From Phytophthora colocasiae (lineage: Eukaryota > Oomycota > Peronosporomycetes > Peronosporales > Peronosporaceae), in the NCBI GenBank assembly GCA_018806915.1, contig JAGKQI010000047.1:1488001-1552000 (forward strand): a stretch of DNA of 64,000 nt. Reading direction: 5' to 3'. Below are positions 36,267-46,689 of this stretch, piece by piece (positions within the stretch are counted from its first letter, which is position 1; each line of letters opens with the position of its first letter). A program made the translations under genes and the position numbers. The notes beneath the pieces were generated by a model. It saw nothing but the letters and a program-made list of their open reading frames with translations. It made no database searches and was not told the origin of the DNA.

Positions 36267-39200
36267 ATGGCGTCGCCCTCGGAGCTCGTAGCGCAGCAGA
36301 ACGACAGCCACAGCGACAATGAGGCTGTTAACTCGTCTGCTTCGTCATCGCGGTCGTCATCACGCACTTCCTCGTCCCAAATGGATCCAATTCCGCACTC
36401 CTCGAGCTATTTCCACGCTTTAAATTCTCCTCCAGGGCGTCGCACGTTGCCTAGCCCCATCACAAATGAACAAGAGACTCAGAGACCTTCTCCTTCACGG
36501 TCCAGCTACGAGGTCCCGCTCTTGGATGCGGATTCGCCGAGACACAGTGTCCGCCAGGTCTCTGCCAGTTCTGCAGGACGAACACACGGCTCCAGACTGT
36601 CAGAGGCAGTTTCCGAGTCTTACGGTCAGTGGCACAGACGCACAGCTCCTTCTGCTGTCTCAGCGCACTCTTCCAGGCCGTCAAACACCTCCATGACACA
36701 TCAACAGTCCATTCCAGCGGACTGCAACGTAGATCTCGCTGAATTAGCAGGAAGACCAGTGTGTAACAATACGGCACTACCATCCTGCAATTACTACGTG
36801 GATAATAACGGACAGATGCGGATCAGGAAGCTCTGGTGGTGCTACATGCGGATACGACGTGTGCTGTGGTGCGTCTTCCCATGGTTGAAGAGAGACAGCA
36901 ACACGTATTTGTGTGCTAGGATGCTGGCCAATTCGACGTTGATTGTGGTGGTCTATTTGTTAAGAGAACTGCTAAATCACGTGGTTGTTCCAGCCATTCT
37001 CAAGCATAAGGACACAGGGGCAGGAGATGATGCCGAACGACAATGCCACGATCATTCCCTCGAGTTTCTGGACATGTACGCGTACTCGCTAGTCGCTAAC
37101 GTGCTGCTGTGCCTTCCTGCACTTAATTTTAAGGCTTGCAGACTCTACAGACGAGCTCGAAGAGAGTATTCCACCCTCAGTTCAACTTCCAGCAACGATG
37201 AGCCAGATGTTGTAGCTCCTTCTTCTTCGGTCGCGGATATCACCAAGGAGCACCAGCGGTTCGAGAAAACCTATTTATTTACGCTGTGCGAGCTCATTGT
37301 GGTGATTGAGATCCCGTATCTTATCTACATTTTAGTGGTGATGTTTGTTCCATCCGAATCTGGAAGTGTATCGGAATTGCTCGCTGATTGCAACCGTCAA
37401 CTGGCCACTGGGTATTTCGTGATCCTCATTGCCATTCAGCTCGCGGCTGTTGTCGCTTATCTACTGCGATGGCGGCAGATCCTGCTTTTCCACCGTCTTC
37501 ATCAGCACTTCCTCTTCCAACGGGGCTACGTACCAGGTCACTCACGCTTCGACTACATTGAGCGGTCATTTGCAACACCACTTTACGCATGGTTACCAGC
37601 TCCTCTATGGGCTTGTTGGAGCCGCTTTAAGAAGCTTCGAAGTGCAGCAAGAGCGAAGCGAACCGGTGGCCAAGACGGAGAATGCTCGGTCCCCTCAGGC
37701 AGCAACAAGAAGCAGATACATAACGTCAAAGTGGAGTTGTACAGTGCTGCCAAGCGTGGTGATGTAGAACAAGTTCGGTCACTACTCGAGACTGCGGTAA
37801 GCATTTCAGGTCCGGAATTCGCAACGGAATGGTATGAGCCGCACGTGTGGAAGCTGGGTGGACTCGTCTTGCTGGCTCGTGGACAACGTAACCCGCTGCA
37901 TGTGGCTGTGGCATTCGATCAGATTGAAGTCGTTCGTGAACTGCTTGCTAATGGCCACTTCGACGTGCAACAATATGACAAGCTGGAGCTGCTTCGTCTG
38001 GATCTCGCGTGGGTCTACCGCCTATGGTTTCGAGTGCTTTTCTTTGTGGTACGACGTTCCAGCGCTGGTGTAGTGGCCAGTGCGTCGGCAGGGGGTGGTG
38101 CAGGGAATGGAGGTGCTGCACCAGGGCTTGCTAGTGCTTCTCACCCCTTTGGTCCTGTTGGATTGTTCCAAGCAACGTTGTTGACACCACTCCACGTGGC
38201 TGTGACACTGGGTCACATTGAATTGACGCTGCTGCTGTTGCGTTATGGAGCAAAGCCTGATACCTCAGCTCTATCCACACACCCGCGGTTTGCCACACCA
38301 CCTCTTTATTGGGCTGTTGACAAGGAGTGCACGCGACTGCTGCTTGATGCTGGTGGGAACCCTCTCGCTTTGCCTGGAGACGCTAGTGGATTGTTACTCA
38401 CGGCTTTCGAGGTTGCGAGGATAGCAGGCAACGCTGCAGTGGCTCGGCAGATGGAAAAGTACGGCGGAGATGTGGCACTAACTCCTCTTCACGATGCTTG
38501 TGCTAGTGGACGACGTCATGAAGTCGCTTTTCTACTGGAACATGGTGCGGACCCGGATACTCTCGGAGAGCAAGTGGTTGGTTGCTTCAGACGCACCCCA
38601 CTTCACTGGGCTGCGATGCGTGGACATGCGAGGATAATCCGACTTCTGGTCAAGTATGGAGGCAACGTGGATGCTCGAGACGTGTTTGGACGCACTCCTT
38701 TAGCGTGGGCTTGTGTTTTAAATCGCACTCGTGCGGTCGAGACGCTATTGGAAAGTGGAGCTGATGTTAATGTGCTTGATGCCCAAGGGGACCCATTGCT
38801 CTGCATCTGTGCTGCAGGAGCTTGTGCTTCTATTAAGCGAGGCGCCAAGTCATCAGCAGGAAAGCGAGACAAGCTTGGGGACGATCGCGTGCAAGAAGAC
38901 AACTGTGATGATGCTGGATATGAAGAAGGTCCTGGTGTCATGTTGAATGGACAGAGATCACTCGCTCGTGGGTTGGATCCACGGATCTTCCAGTTGTTAC
39001 TTGACTATGGGGTGGATCTTCACGCCACACGCACTAGCAACGGAGATTCCGCTCTCCATGTGGCTCTACGGCGTCGGAACCAAACTGCGGCAGTGCTGTT
39101 TGTCCGTGCTGGTTTGAGCTTGACGGCTGTGAATCTGCTGGGGCAACGGGCCATCGACTGTGCGCGATCACCGGCGCTTCGGTTCGCAGTAAAGAAAGAA

Positions 39201-41117
39201 GCAGGCCAGCGCGACGTCATGATCAGCTACAGCCACGCACACGCACCTTTGGCTCGTAAGATTCGAGATGCACTGGAACGGCAGCGAGTAACAACTTGGA
39301 TTGATACCATGGGGCCTACAGGAATTACAGGGGGATCAGTATGGCGACAGGAGATTGCACGAGGAATTCAGAGCAGTGCGCTGGTACTGGCCGTGCTGAC
39401 GAAGGACTACCCACAGTCGCAGTGGTGTATGAAGGAGCTGGCATTTGCAAAGATGCAGAACATCCCGGTGGTGGCTATTCAGTGTGAGGACATGGAGATC
39501 TCCGAGGAGCTTCAGGTGTATCTATGGACCCGCCAGGTGATTGATTTCAGGCCAGCAGTAAAGCACAATTATGGCGAGTCTATCCCGTATCCCTTGAGTG
39601 AAGATAAAGAGGAATGTGCAAAGGAGCGCCCTATGATCACTAGCAACAGCTCGCATACGATGGAGGACACAGATTCCCGTGAAGATGACCCTGGTTACCG
39701 GAGTGACGACGACTCGAACGATGTGACGAACATGATAGGCAAGCGTGTTACAAGCAGCCTCGAGTTAGTACCGGACTACAATGACGATGCCTTCTGTCAC
39801 TGTCTGCGCATGCTGTTAGACGGTATCCAGGACCAGATCGATGAGCACCGAGCACGGCTAGCAAGACGTCAAGAGCAGCAACAACAGCAAGTACAACTTG
39901 GTCGCGATCCCGATGGCAAAACCGATGGAGATGCTTCTCGCCATGGAAGTCGCCGCAATGACAGCGAGTGTTACCCGGAAGAAGAAGAGAAAGGACTGTG
40001 TGGAATCCCTTCTGCATCTGACAACCCCACCGAGTGCGAGGATAGCGACGCACAAATCAGTTTCCCCGAGGGCCCGCTAAACGTGCCGCTGTTTCGTCCA
40101 TTGCGACGTATTGATTCTCTGGCCTCCTCTCTCGCCTTCACATCTGCCTCGGACTCGTTCGTTTTCATCGCCCATGGAGATTTCCACCGCTCATTCTGTA
40201 TGCGTCTACAGAAAGCTCTTCTCAAGCAAGGAATTCGATGTGTCGTGGATCAGACTGTTCCTGCAGTTCAATACGCTCACCAGCCACAAGATCACGCGGA
40301 CGCAGAGGCTCAAAGTAGTGGGTTTGGCACAGATTTGGGAGGTTTAGACCATCCAGTTGCTCGCTTACCTGTCCAGAATCGGCAACTGGCGGCGAAGGAC
40401 GCCATTATTGCTTGCTCTGCCGTCTTAGTGGTGTTGTCTCCGTTATCTGCGAACTGCGATCTACTTGCCGACCAACTCGCATTCGCAGAAGACCGGGGGA
40501 AGTTGCTGGTACCGATTCTTCTGTCGCTGCACAAGGTGGATCTGGCGAAACGTTACACCTTTTCGCGCAGCATGATCCAGCACTTCAACATCTCGTTGGG
40601 GTACGAGCAGAGCATCGAGCAGCTCACCAATTACTTACAGGCCCAACAGCAAACTGAAGCCCGCCAGCGTCGTCTCCAACGTCGCCAAGAGGACCAAGGG
40701 GATCTGGGCGTAAGTTTGGGGGCGATGGCGGTCCTCTCCCCGATATCGTCTGCTTCGTCTGCTCAATCGCGACGTTCGTCCTTAGCGGCCTACACGGACG
40801 TTGTGCAGGTACAGTCACCGTTTGATGAGGACCTCCTTTCGACAGACTCCTCCCTTCTTCTACCCACGCTACCTGTGAGGACGTTCATGGCTTCCTCCTC
40901 TCCAGGGTTAAACACATCAAGAACAGGAAGCCGAGTGGGGTCAACATCAAGTGGTGGCCACGGCTGGAGTGAACCTGATATCGTCGAAGCAGCCCGTCAC
41001 GACAGGTCCCGTACTGCATCTGGTGTCTCCAATGCTAGCGCACGGAGCCGAGAAAGCAGCTTAAGGTTAACCGGATCAACGCGCCATCACCCGAGCACTG
41101 CCGAGGACATCATCTGA
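36267..41117 (+). CDS. Membrane ankyrin-repeat protein with two TIR domains
   Basis: Intronless, 1616 residues from the first in-frame ATG (36267). Residues 1-200 are Ser-rich and disordered. Four hydrophobic segments follow at about 224-243, 271-289, 336-361 and 382-402. About nine ankyrin repeats lie at 487-975, for example TPLHWAAMRGHARIIRLLVK. TIR-1 spans about 983-1100 (DVMISYSHAHAPLARKI, then SQWCMKELAFAK), with Glu1057 in the WCxxEL position used for NAD+ hydrolysis in SARM1 and plant TIRs. An acidic, Gln-rich linker leads to TIR-2 (1296-1460; FVFIAHGDFHRSF, then CDLLADQLAFAE), where the same position is Gln1403. The tail is Ser-rich. It is likely an integral membrane sensor or signalling protein with one active-type TIR and one pseudo-TIR. 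Enzymatic activity and ligand are inference. The neighbouring SMNDC1 gene ends 130 bp away, tail to tail. Confidence 0.9.
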   Translation: MASPSELVAQQNDSHSDNEAVNSSASSSRSSSRTSSSQMDPIPHSSSYFHALNSPPGRRTLPSPITNEQETQRPSPSRSSYEVPLLDADSPRHSVRQVSASSAGRTHGSRLSEAVSESYGQWHRRTAPSAVSAHSSRPSNTSMTHQQSIPADCNVDLAELAGRPVCNNTALPSCNYYVDNNGQMRIRKLWWCYMRIRRVLWCVFPWLKRDSNTYLCARMLANSTLIVVVYLLRELLNHVVVPAILKHKDTGAGDDAERQCHDHSLEFLDMYAYSLVANVLLCLPALNFKACRLYRRARREYSTLSSTSSNDEPDVVAPSSSVADITKEHQRFEKTYLFTLCELIVVIEIPYLIYILVVMFVPSESGSVSELLADCNRQLATGYFVILIAIQLAAVVAYLLRWRQILLFHRLHQHFLFQRGYVPGHSRFDYIERSFATPLYAWLPAPLWACWSRFKKLRSAARAKRTGGQDGECSVPSGSNKKQIHNVKVELYSAAKRGDVEQVRSLLETAVSISGPEFATEWYEPHVWKLGGLVLLARGQRNPLHVAVAFDQIEVVRELLANGHFDVQQYDKLELLRLDLAWVYRLWFRVLFFVVRRSSAGVVASASAGGGAGNGGAAPGLASASHPFGPVGLFQATLLTPLHVAVTLGHIELTLLLLRYGAKPDTSALSTHPRFATPPLYWAVDKECTRLLLDAGGNPLALPGDASGLLLTAFEVARIAGNAAVARQMEKYGGDVALTPLHDACASGRRHEVAFLLEHGADPDTLGEQVVGCFRRTPLHWAAMRGHARIIRLLVKYGGNVDARDVFGRTPLAWACVLNRTRAVETLLESGADVNVLDAQGDPLLCICAAGACASIKRGAKSSAGKRDKLGDDRVQEDNCDDAGYEEGPGVMLNGQRSLARGLDPRIFQLLLDYGVDLHATRTSNGDSALHVALRRRNQTAAVLFVRAGLSLTAVNLLGQRAIDCARSPALRFAVKKEAGQRDVMISYSHAHAPLARKIRDALERQRVTTWIDTMGPTGITGGSVWRQEIARGIQSSALVLAVLTKDYPQSQWCMKELAFAKMQNIPVVAIQCEDMEISEELQVYLWTRQVIDFRPAVKHNYGESIPYPLSEDKEECAKERPMITSNSSHTMEDTDSREDDPGYRSDDDSNDVTNMIGKRVTSSLELVPDYNDDAFCHCLRMLLDGIQDQIDEHRARLARRQEQQQQQVQLGRDPDGKTDGDASRHGSRRNDSECYPEEEEKGLCGIPSASDNPTECEDSDAQISFPEGPLNVPLFRPLRRIDSLASSLAFTSASDSFVFIAHGDFHRSFCMRLQKALLKQGIRCVVDQTVPAVQYAHQPQDHADAEAQSSGFGTDLGGLDHPVARLPVQNRQLAAKDAIIACSAVLVVLSPLSANCDLLADQLAFAEDRGKLLVPILLSLHKVDLAKRYTFSRSMIQHFNISLGYEQSIEQLTNYLQAQQQTEARQRRLQRRQEDQGDLGVSLGAMAVLSPISSASSAQSRRSSLAAYTDVVQVQSPFDEDLLSTDSSLLLPTLPVRTFMASSSPGLNTSRTGSRVGSTSSGGHGWSEPDIVEAARHDRSRTASGVSNASARSRESSLRLTGSTRHHPSTAEDII

Positions 41118-41247
41118 GTGAAATGGTGCTCCTGTACACGAATTGAAAGAAGAACTGATAAAAAGGATTCACAAAATGCGTCAACTGCTATATACTAGGA
41201 AATGCAGCTCAATAAAGACCGCAGCAATCCGAGCCTACCTTGGCCCT

Positions 41248-42408
41248 CTAAGCGTGTTTAGCCTTCTTGTTCCGTACGTCCTGGAAGCTCGTCATACCGT
41301 TGCCACTCCCCACGACACCCACGCGACCCTGCACCGTATCCGGGGAAGCAAACATACTCGAGCCACGCTTAGACAGCACCCCACTAACCCCTTTTTTCAA
41401 ACCTTTCTTCTTGGCCTTGTGCTGGAAGGCCTTCCAGTCGTGTTGCTTGATGTTGCGCTCGTTGTCAATAGTTTTGTGTCTGTTCAAGCTCTTGATGGCA
41501 CGCACTCTCTTACGCTTCCGCTCTCTTTCAGCATCCGTGTCCGAAGGCAAAATCTGCAAGTTTTCTGGGATCTTAATGGGTTTGTGGATCACTGCAGGTG
41601 CCACTGACGGTGCAGGTGCAGCAGCTTGAGTAACAGTAGCATCAACTTCGTTAGTACTGCCAGCCTGAGCAGCAGTACTTACCTCCTCCACTACTACCGG
41701 CTTCAAATACTCGTACGGGACTTCCTCCGAGTTCCCGTAACCGTCGAACAACACCTGAAATCCCAACTCTGTGACTTGTGTGACTGAGCACGGGTACACT
41801 ACTGAATCGACGTAGTACTTGGCCTGACACTTGAATCCCTCAGTAATTGTCTCCTTGGGTGGAAGTTTAGCCGCTAGTTCAGCATCCACCTCAATAACTC
41901 TTAGAGCATCTTCCTTCAGTTCAGCAGTAGTACCGAAGCCCAGGAACTTGACGTTGTAGCTGCCATCACTAGTCACGGAGTCCACGTACGCTGGATACCA
42001 GACTCCTTTCTGCAGAGCTTCAATAACAGACCCTGGGGTATATTTTAGCTCTAAAACACACCAAAAGTCAGTATTTCATCTCGATTAACAGATAAAAAGT
42101 ATCATACCAAGCTGCAATGGGATTTGTGAGTTCTTCTGCTGAGGAACTTGAGCGTTAACTTTAAAGTCGATCTTCAGTAATAATTAGCAGTAAATAACAA
42201 CGAATTAGATACGAATTAAGGGTAAAAGAACTCTGAAATACCTTACCGTCTCCTTGGTGAGCTGGATCACCTCTACTAAGTCCTTAGCGATGCTCAGAAA
42301 CTCCGTATTCGTTGGGTCGCTTTGTAGTAGCTCATGGATGTTCTGCAGCTGCTCTGTGAACGTCACAAGCCGCGTCTCCAGCTCCTCCAGACTCGCGTCC
42401 TCCGACAT
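41248..42408 (-). CDS. SMNDC1: Survival-motor-neuron-related splicing factor SPF30
   Basis: Three exons: 42408-42247, 42171-42108 and 42050-41248, all GT-AG, giving 342 residues. The N-terminal helical part is MSEDASLEELETRLV. The first Tudor domain (about 82-125) has GVWYPAYVDSVTSDGSYNV. A second Tudor-like segment (about 138-185) has YPCSVTQVTELGFQVLFDGY. The C-terminal region is the family signature: IPENLQILPSDTDAERERK, AIKSLNRHKTI, HDWKAFQHKAKKK and SPDTVQGRVGVVGSG. SPF30 is a nuclear factor needed for joining the tri-snRNP to the prespliceosome, and its Tudor domain binds methylarginine. Human SPF30 is 238 residues with one Tudor domain, so this protein is longer. Its start faces PSMG4 across 129 bp. 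Confidence 0.9.
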
Positions 42409-42537
42409 GTTACTTTAGTATGGCCTCGAGCAGGATTGGACAAAAATAAGGACAAAGGGTCTTTTACACCAATGACACTGGTGTACATGACATAATTAGT
42501 GTATCAATTGTGTACATTTACCATTTTCAAAGCCAAA
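42409..42537. promoter_or_regulatory. Shared divergent promoter SMNDC1 / PSMG4
   Basis: Only 129 bp separate the two divergent start codons. Sixteen bases before the PSMG4 ATG lies CCATTTTC, which resembles the oomycete initiator pattern (CAWTTT). Near the SMNDC1 side there is GATTGGAC (CCAAT-box type on the minus strand). Both genes serve constitutive functions, so co-regulation is plausible but inferred. Confidence 0.4.
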
Positions 42538-43065
42538 ATGGCCGAGCGTAAGTGGAGCTTCATTCTCTTTGAATAGTACTTACAATAGTACTAACAGATG
42601 AATATGAATAGCTACCGTTGAACTACAGCAGCTGCAGCTGGAAGACGCTGGTCTGCGGATCATCGACCTGCCAGGGACATTGCTGGATCAGAGTTACCTG
42701 GTGCAGATCTGGCTGCTGAGTAACTGCATCTTCGTCTGGATGGGGTCAGGAACCGGCAAGCCTCGTCTTGGGTGCGTCTCAAGTAATAGTAATATCTGTT
42801 ATTAGTACTATTATTTAATCATTGCTGGAACAGATCGCTGTCGACTGCTATCGCCACGCGCTACAGTCCCATGCCGCTCATTACGTCCATTGTAGGTGCA
42901 CCAGAGATGGAGGAGCAGCAGATTGCGCAAAGACTTGCTCGACGCACCGGTCGTCAATGTTTCGTGTCCTGTCAACTGCCTGATCATATTCCGGAGCTCT
43001 TCGCGTACGTCGAGAAACAAATCAACAAGCGATTGACAGAAGAAGGGATTGTCGCGAAGAAGTAG
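42538..43065 (+). CDS. PSMG4: Proteasome assembly chaperone 4 (PSMG4-like)
   Basis: Three exons: 42538-42547 (a ten-base first exon), 42612-42771 and 42834-43065, giving 133 residues; human PSMG4 is 123. Recognisable blocks are QIWLLSNCIFVWMGSG, TRYSPMPLITSIVGAP and QQIAQRLARRTGRQCFVSCQ. The family forms a heterodimer with PSMG3 that helps build the 20S alpha ring. The micro-exon encodes only MAE plus one base. It was placed by the clean GTAAGT donor and the in-frame join. The stop lies 51 bp from the stop of the convergent glycosyltransferase. Confidence 0.8.
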
Positions 43066-43116
43066 GCGACTCAAGAGACGACATTTGCAGGTGCAATCTT
43101 ACGTATTCGATGAATA

Positions 43117-44945
43117 CTATTCGTGAAATCCACAAAAGTGTTTTGTACTCAGATCACAATCGCTCTGAATCTTCCTGTTGTGGTTGATAAGGGGTCGTCC
43201 AGCACGTTCGTACAGCTTCGCGTACTGACCGAGAGCTTTATGGGCCGTGAAGCGTTCTGTCACGGTACGTCGAGCTTGTTTTCCGAGACGAAGTCGTAGT
43301 GCCTCGTCATTGACAAGTGTGAGGATCGAATCAGCAAAATCTGTTGCTGTAGCTTTTTTGACTGCGATGCAGTTCAATCTGTCCTCGAGAAATTCTTCTG
43401 TTCCACCAGAAATGAAGCCAACAACGGGGATCTCCACACTCATCGCCTCTAGAACAGCCAATCCAAGAGTCTCTGTGAACATTTGGCTGGCGAACACGTG
43501 CAGTTTACGATATTCACGCACTAGCATCGGTTCGTCATTATAAATCCCATTTACAAACTCGACGCTAGTGCCAAGCAGACCCCATTTGGTTGCCAGAGCT
43601 TTGAGTTGGGGTTTCTGTGGACCATCTCCAATTACTCTCAGTCTGCACTTGGGGCAGAGAGGAGCTAGAATCTTCATAGTGGCCAGTAAAATCCCTAGAG
43701 ACTTTTCAGTTGCCAGTCGCCCAATGTATCCGATGATAAAGTGATCGTCTTTGGTCGCAGGAACTGATGAGGGTGTGAACTGCAGAGTATCAACACCAGT
43801 AGACAGCACAATCCTAGTACGAGCACGAACGTTCTTCACTACAGAGTAGTGTTCTTTGGCGAAATGGGAGGGAGAAAGGAGAATGTCCACGTCCACACGA
43901 GTCGGATGGAGATTCGCGAGTTCCATCATAATTGCACGAGCCCCAGCGAGTCGAGCGACAAGAACGAGTAACTCATCCGAGAGACGTCGAGCGTTGGAGA
44001 AGACGATGAGGCTGTCAGCACAAGAAGAGCTTAACGAGCTCACTAGATCCTTCCAGGCTCGGGCAGCGTATGGCGGTTGAAGTTTGGCCAAAATGGGTCG
44101 GTTCAGTATCGATATCCGCCGAGAATCATGCCTTGCCCAAGGGAATTGACGATAAAAACTGCTGAGAAGAGCCTTGATAAGTCCGCTTTGTGTTGCTTCT
44201 TCTTCGGACAGCTCCTGTCGAGGAATCTACAAGAAATTAGTTTCTCTTTTCAAGTTTTTAGATATCAACATGAACTCACTCTAATAGGAATTCCTTCCAG
44301 GCTCACGTTCAATTCCTTCAATGCACGTGTCATTGGAGCGTTCGTCACGACTTCTTCGAAGGTTTTCACTTGGAAATGGAAGGAGTTTTTGTTCAGAGCT
44401 CCCATAATCTGCAACCACATTTTTCTCTGGCCATCAAGTGTACCAGAAGTAGTCGTCACGTAACAAACCGGTAGGAGTTGGTTCGACGTACTTCGATTCT
44501 GTACATAAAGCTCAGTATTTGCCAATACTAATGGCTTCTTCTCGTTTTCTTTCATTGAATAACTCCAAGGTGATCGCTTATCCAACGGATCCACCACCAC
44601 TTCCACATGTAGAGTCGTTTCTGCTATAGTAGCCGACCTGTTGCTCCACTGCCGCAATTCGAACGTCCAGAAGTGTGTACCCGGGTCAATTCCACCGAGA
44701 AAGAGCGAATTAGCGTCTGAAATCACTCGATATCCTTCATCAGGCACATTACTTCCCGTAACATAGAGGAATCCGTCTTTAGGGATCTGAAATTCGCTTA
44801 TCTTGAAGAAAACCGGAAGTGTCTCCAATAATCCATCAGTATTAGACACCTGCCACCAAGAGTGTTGCGCTGGGAACGAGATTTCAAGCTCTATCAGTGC
44901 GTTAATAACAGGGATCAACTGAATTACGAGAAGGGCGATCCACAT
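43117..44945 (-). CDS. Family 4 glycosyltransferase with N-terminal anchor
   Basis: Two exons (44945-44280 and 44226-43117, intron GTGAGT...TAG) encode 591 residues. I chose the ATG at 44945 because it opens directly with a hydrophobic signal or anchor (MWIALLVIQLIPVINA). About 200 residues of unassigned lumenal-type sequence follow, with possible N-glycosylation sites (NRS and NVS). The C-terminal half is a GT-B catalytic domain of the Glycos_transf_1 type: GYIGRLATEKSLGILL, RLRVIGDGP and the E-x7-E motif ETLGLAVLE. It is a retaining, nucleotide-sugar-dependent transferase, probably in ER or Golgi. The acceptor is unknown. The start codon lies 66 bp from that of the divergent MON1 gene. Confidence 0.8.
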
Positions 44946-45011
44946 CAACGTCGCTTTATGATCTTCTCTTGCTCTACCTGTCACAATTTATATATTCTTA
45001 ACCTGAAATAT
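44946..45011. promoter_or_regulatory. Very short divergent promoter GT4 / MON1
   Basis: Sixty-six bases lie between the two divergent ATGs. Transcripts must either overlap or start almost at the codons. It contains a TA-rich stretch TTATATATTC (about 44989). No other element is recognisable. Confidence 0.35.
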
Positions 45012-46540
45012 ATGCTGGAGCTGGATGTGGTTGTGTGCTCGACGTCGGGCAAGCCTGTCTTCCGCCACAGAGTGTCCACCGAACGTCCATTTGAAGAGGA
45101 CGATTCGTCCACCAGTTCGTTCACAAGCTCATTGCAAGGTTTATTGTCCTTTGTCGCCTGTACGCAACAGGAAGAGCTGTTGGAATTAGAGACGGAAGAC
45201 TCTCGCTGTGTCTTCCGCAGCTCCGACAGCCTTACATTCGCTGCAATTGAACAAAGTGTCCAGGTGGACGATAACGTCCACAACAACGACACCTTAAGTT
45301 TTGCCTCCGAGTGTCTACAGCACTTGCTTCGTCTACTGCAGAATCAGATCCTGTTCGTTCTGAGCGACCGCGGACTCGATGTGCTTCGCCGTCAGCCTGG
45401 ATACGACCTCCGGGAGCTTCTGAGCGGCACGGAGAGAGTCACCAGGTCACTGACGGAGCTCTGGGCGACATCTCCGACTCTGAGGTTCAAGGACTGCGGT
45501 GTACCGTTCGTTCGGCTCAAACCTGAGAGAAGACGCGAAGTCACTCGAGCGTTGGAGTTCGAGACAACAAGTGAGGACACGTCGACGCCGTCGATGATCT
45601 GTGGGCTGTTGCTGGCTAGGGAACGAGTGGTGGCTATCGTACAGCCTAACAAGAAGCAGTTCAGTATCCTCGTGGACGGTGAGTGAACGCCTCAATTTCT
45701 TAAAGGAGTTCTGGTACTGATGAGGCTGTTTTGTGTAGATCTACTGCTACTGCTTAACTTCGTGTATCACACGCCGTCACTAGCCAAGAGCGAGACTTGG
45801 ACGCCAATCTGTTTGGCGAACTTCAATGCTCGGTCAGTAGTTGATTAAGTTTTACAGTTAGTTGGAAGCTGATCGTGATTGTTACGTGTAGAGGATTCTT
45901 GTACGCGTACGTGGTTTTCCTGACCAGCGACGTGTGTCTACTGTTACTCAGTAGTCAGCAATCTCCCGAACAATTCCCACATTTCCAAGCTAAGAAGGAG
46001 TTCGTCACACAACGTCTGGAAGAAATCGGCGCCATGGAAGCGATTGATTCTTCCGTCAAGAACATCTCCAACTGGCAACCACACAGCGACATCCCACTGC
46101 TGCATCACTTCATCTACAAGAACGAACTAACGGGTGAATGTGCCGAGCCTGAACTGTCTTTTCCATTTGAAAACGAAGACTTTGGCACTCGACTGCAGCT
46201 GTTGAACCAGTACGCCAAAGTTCACCACCTCATGTTTCCTCCAGTAGATCCCAAAGATCACAAGAGTCAAGTACTGGGCAAACGAATTTCGTCTTTACAA
46301 GAGACAACAGCAGCGCGGATGGTGTATGAACGCAGCGACTCCGGACTCTTCGTGGGAATGTGCAGTGCCGACTACCGGTTGTTCGCGTGGTTTGATTCAC
46401 TCGCGACCATTTCGGACGCGCGAGAACAGATGCAAGTGCTGGTGGACCGACTCCGACATGATGAAGAGCTCATGTCCGTCGCCCTCTTCCTGTCCAGCAG
46501 CGGATTCCCGTCCGTCAGCGCTCTGGGAATGTGGCCGTGA
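45012..46540 (+). CDS. MON1: Vacuolar fusion protein MON1
   Basis: Three exons (45012-45678, 45739-45832, 45892-46540) give 469 residues in one frame. The first longin domain starts at the N-terminus. Family blocks are SLQGLLSFVACTQQE, LRRQPGYDLRELLSGTERV, TPSMICGLLLARERVVAIVQ and ETWTPICLANFNARGFLYAY. The last is the classic MON1 'PICLP.FN..GF...Y' signature. MON1 pairs with CCZ1 as the GEF that loads Rab7 on late endosomes and vacuoles. The start is the first ATG after the divergent glycosyltransferase gene. The exon joins restore the signature, which supports them. Confidence 0.88.
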
Positions 46541-46689
46541 AGGAAAGGTAGTCATGGCTGTGGGAATGCTGGTCAAAATCCAAAGTTGCAGTTGAACATT
46601 CATTCCTCACTCAAATGTCGGAATGTGTGTGTCATCTCAATCTTCTGCGCTTCATATTTAAAGTTTCCTGCTCGAAGAACGCCTACAAG

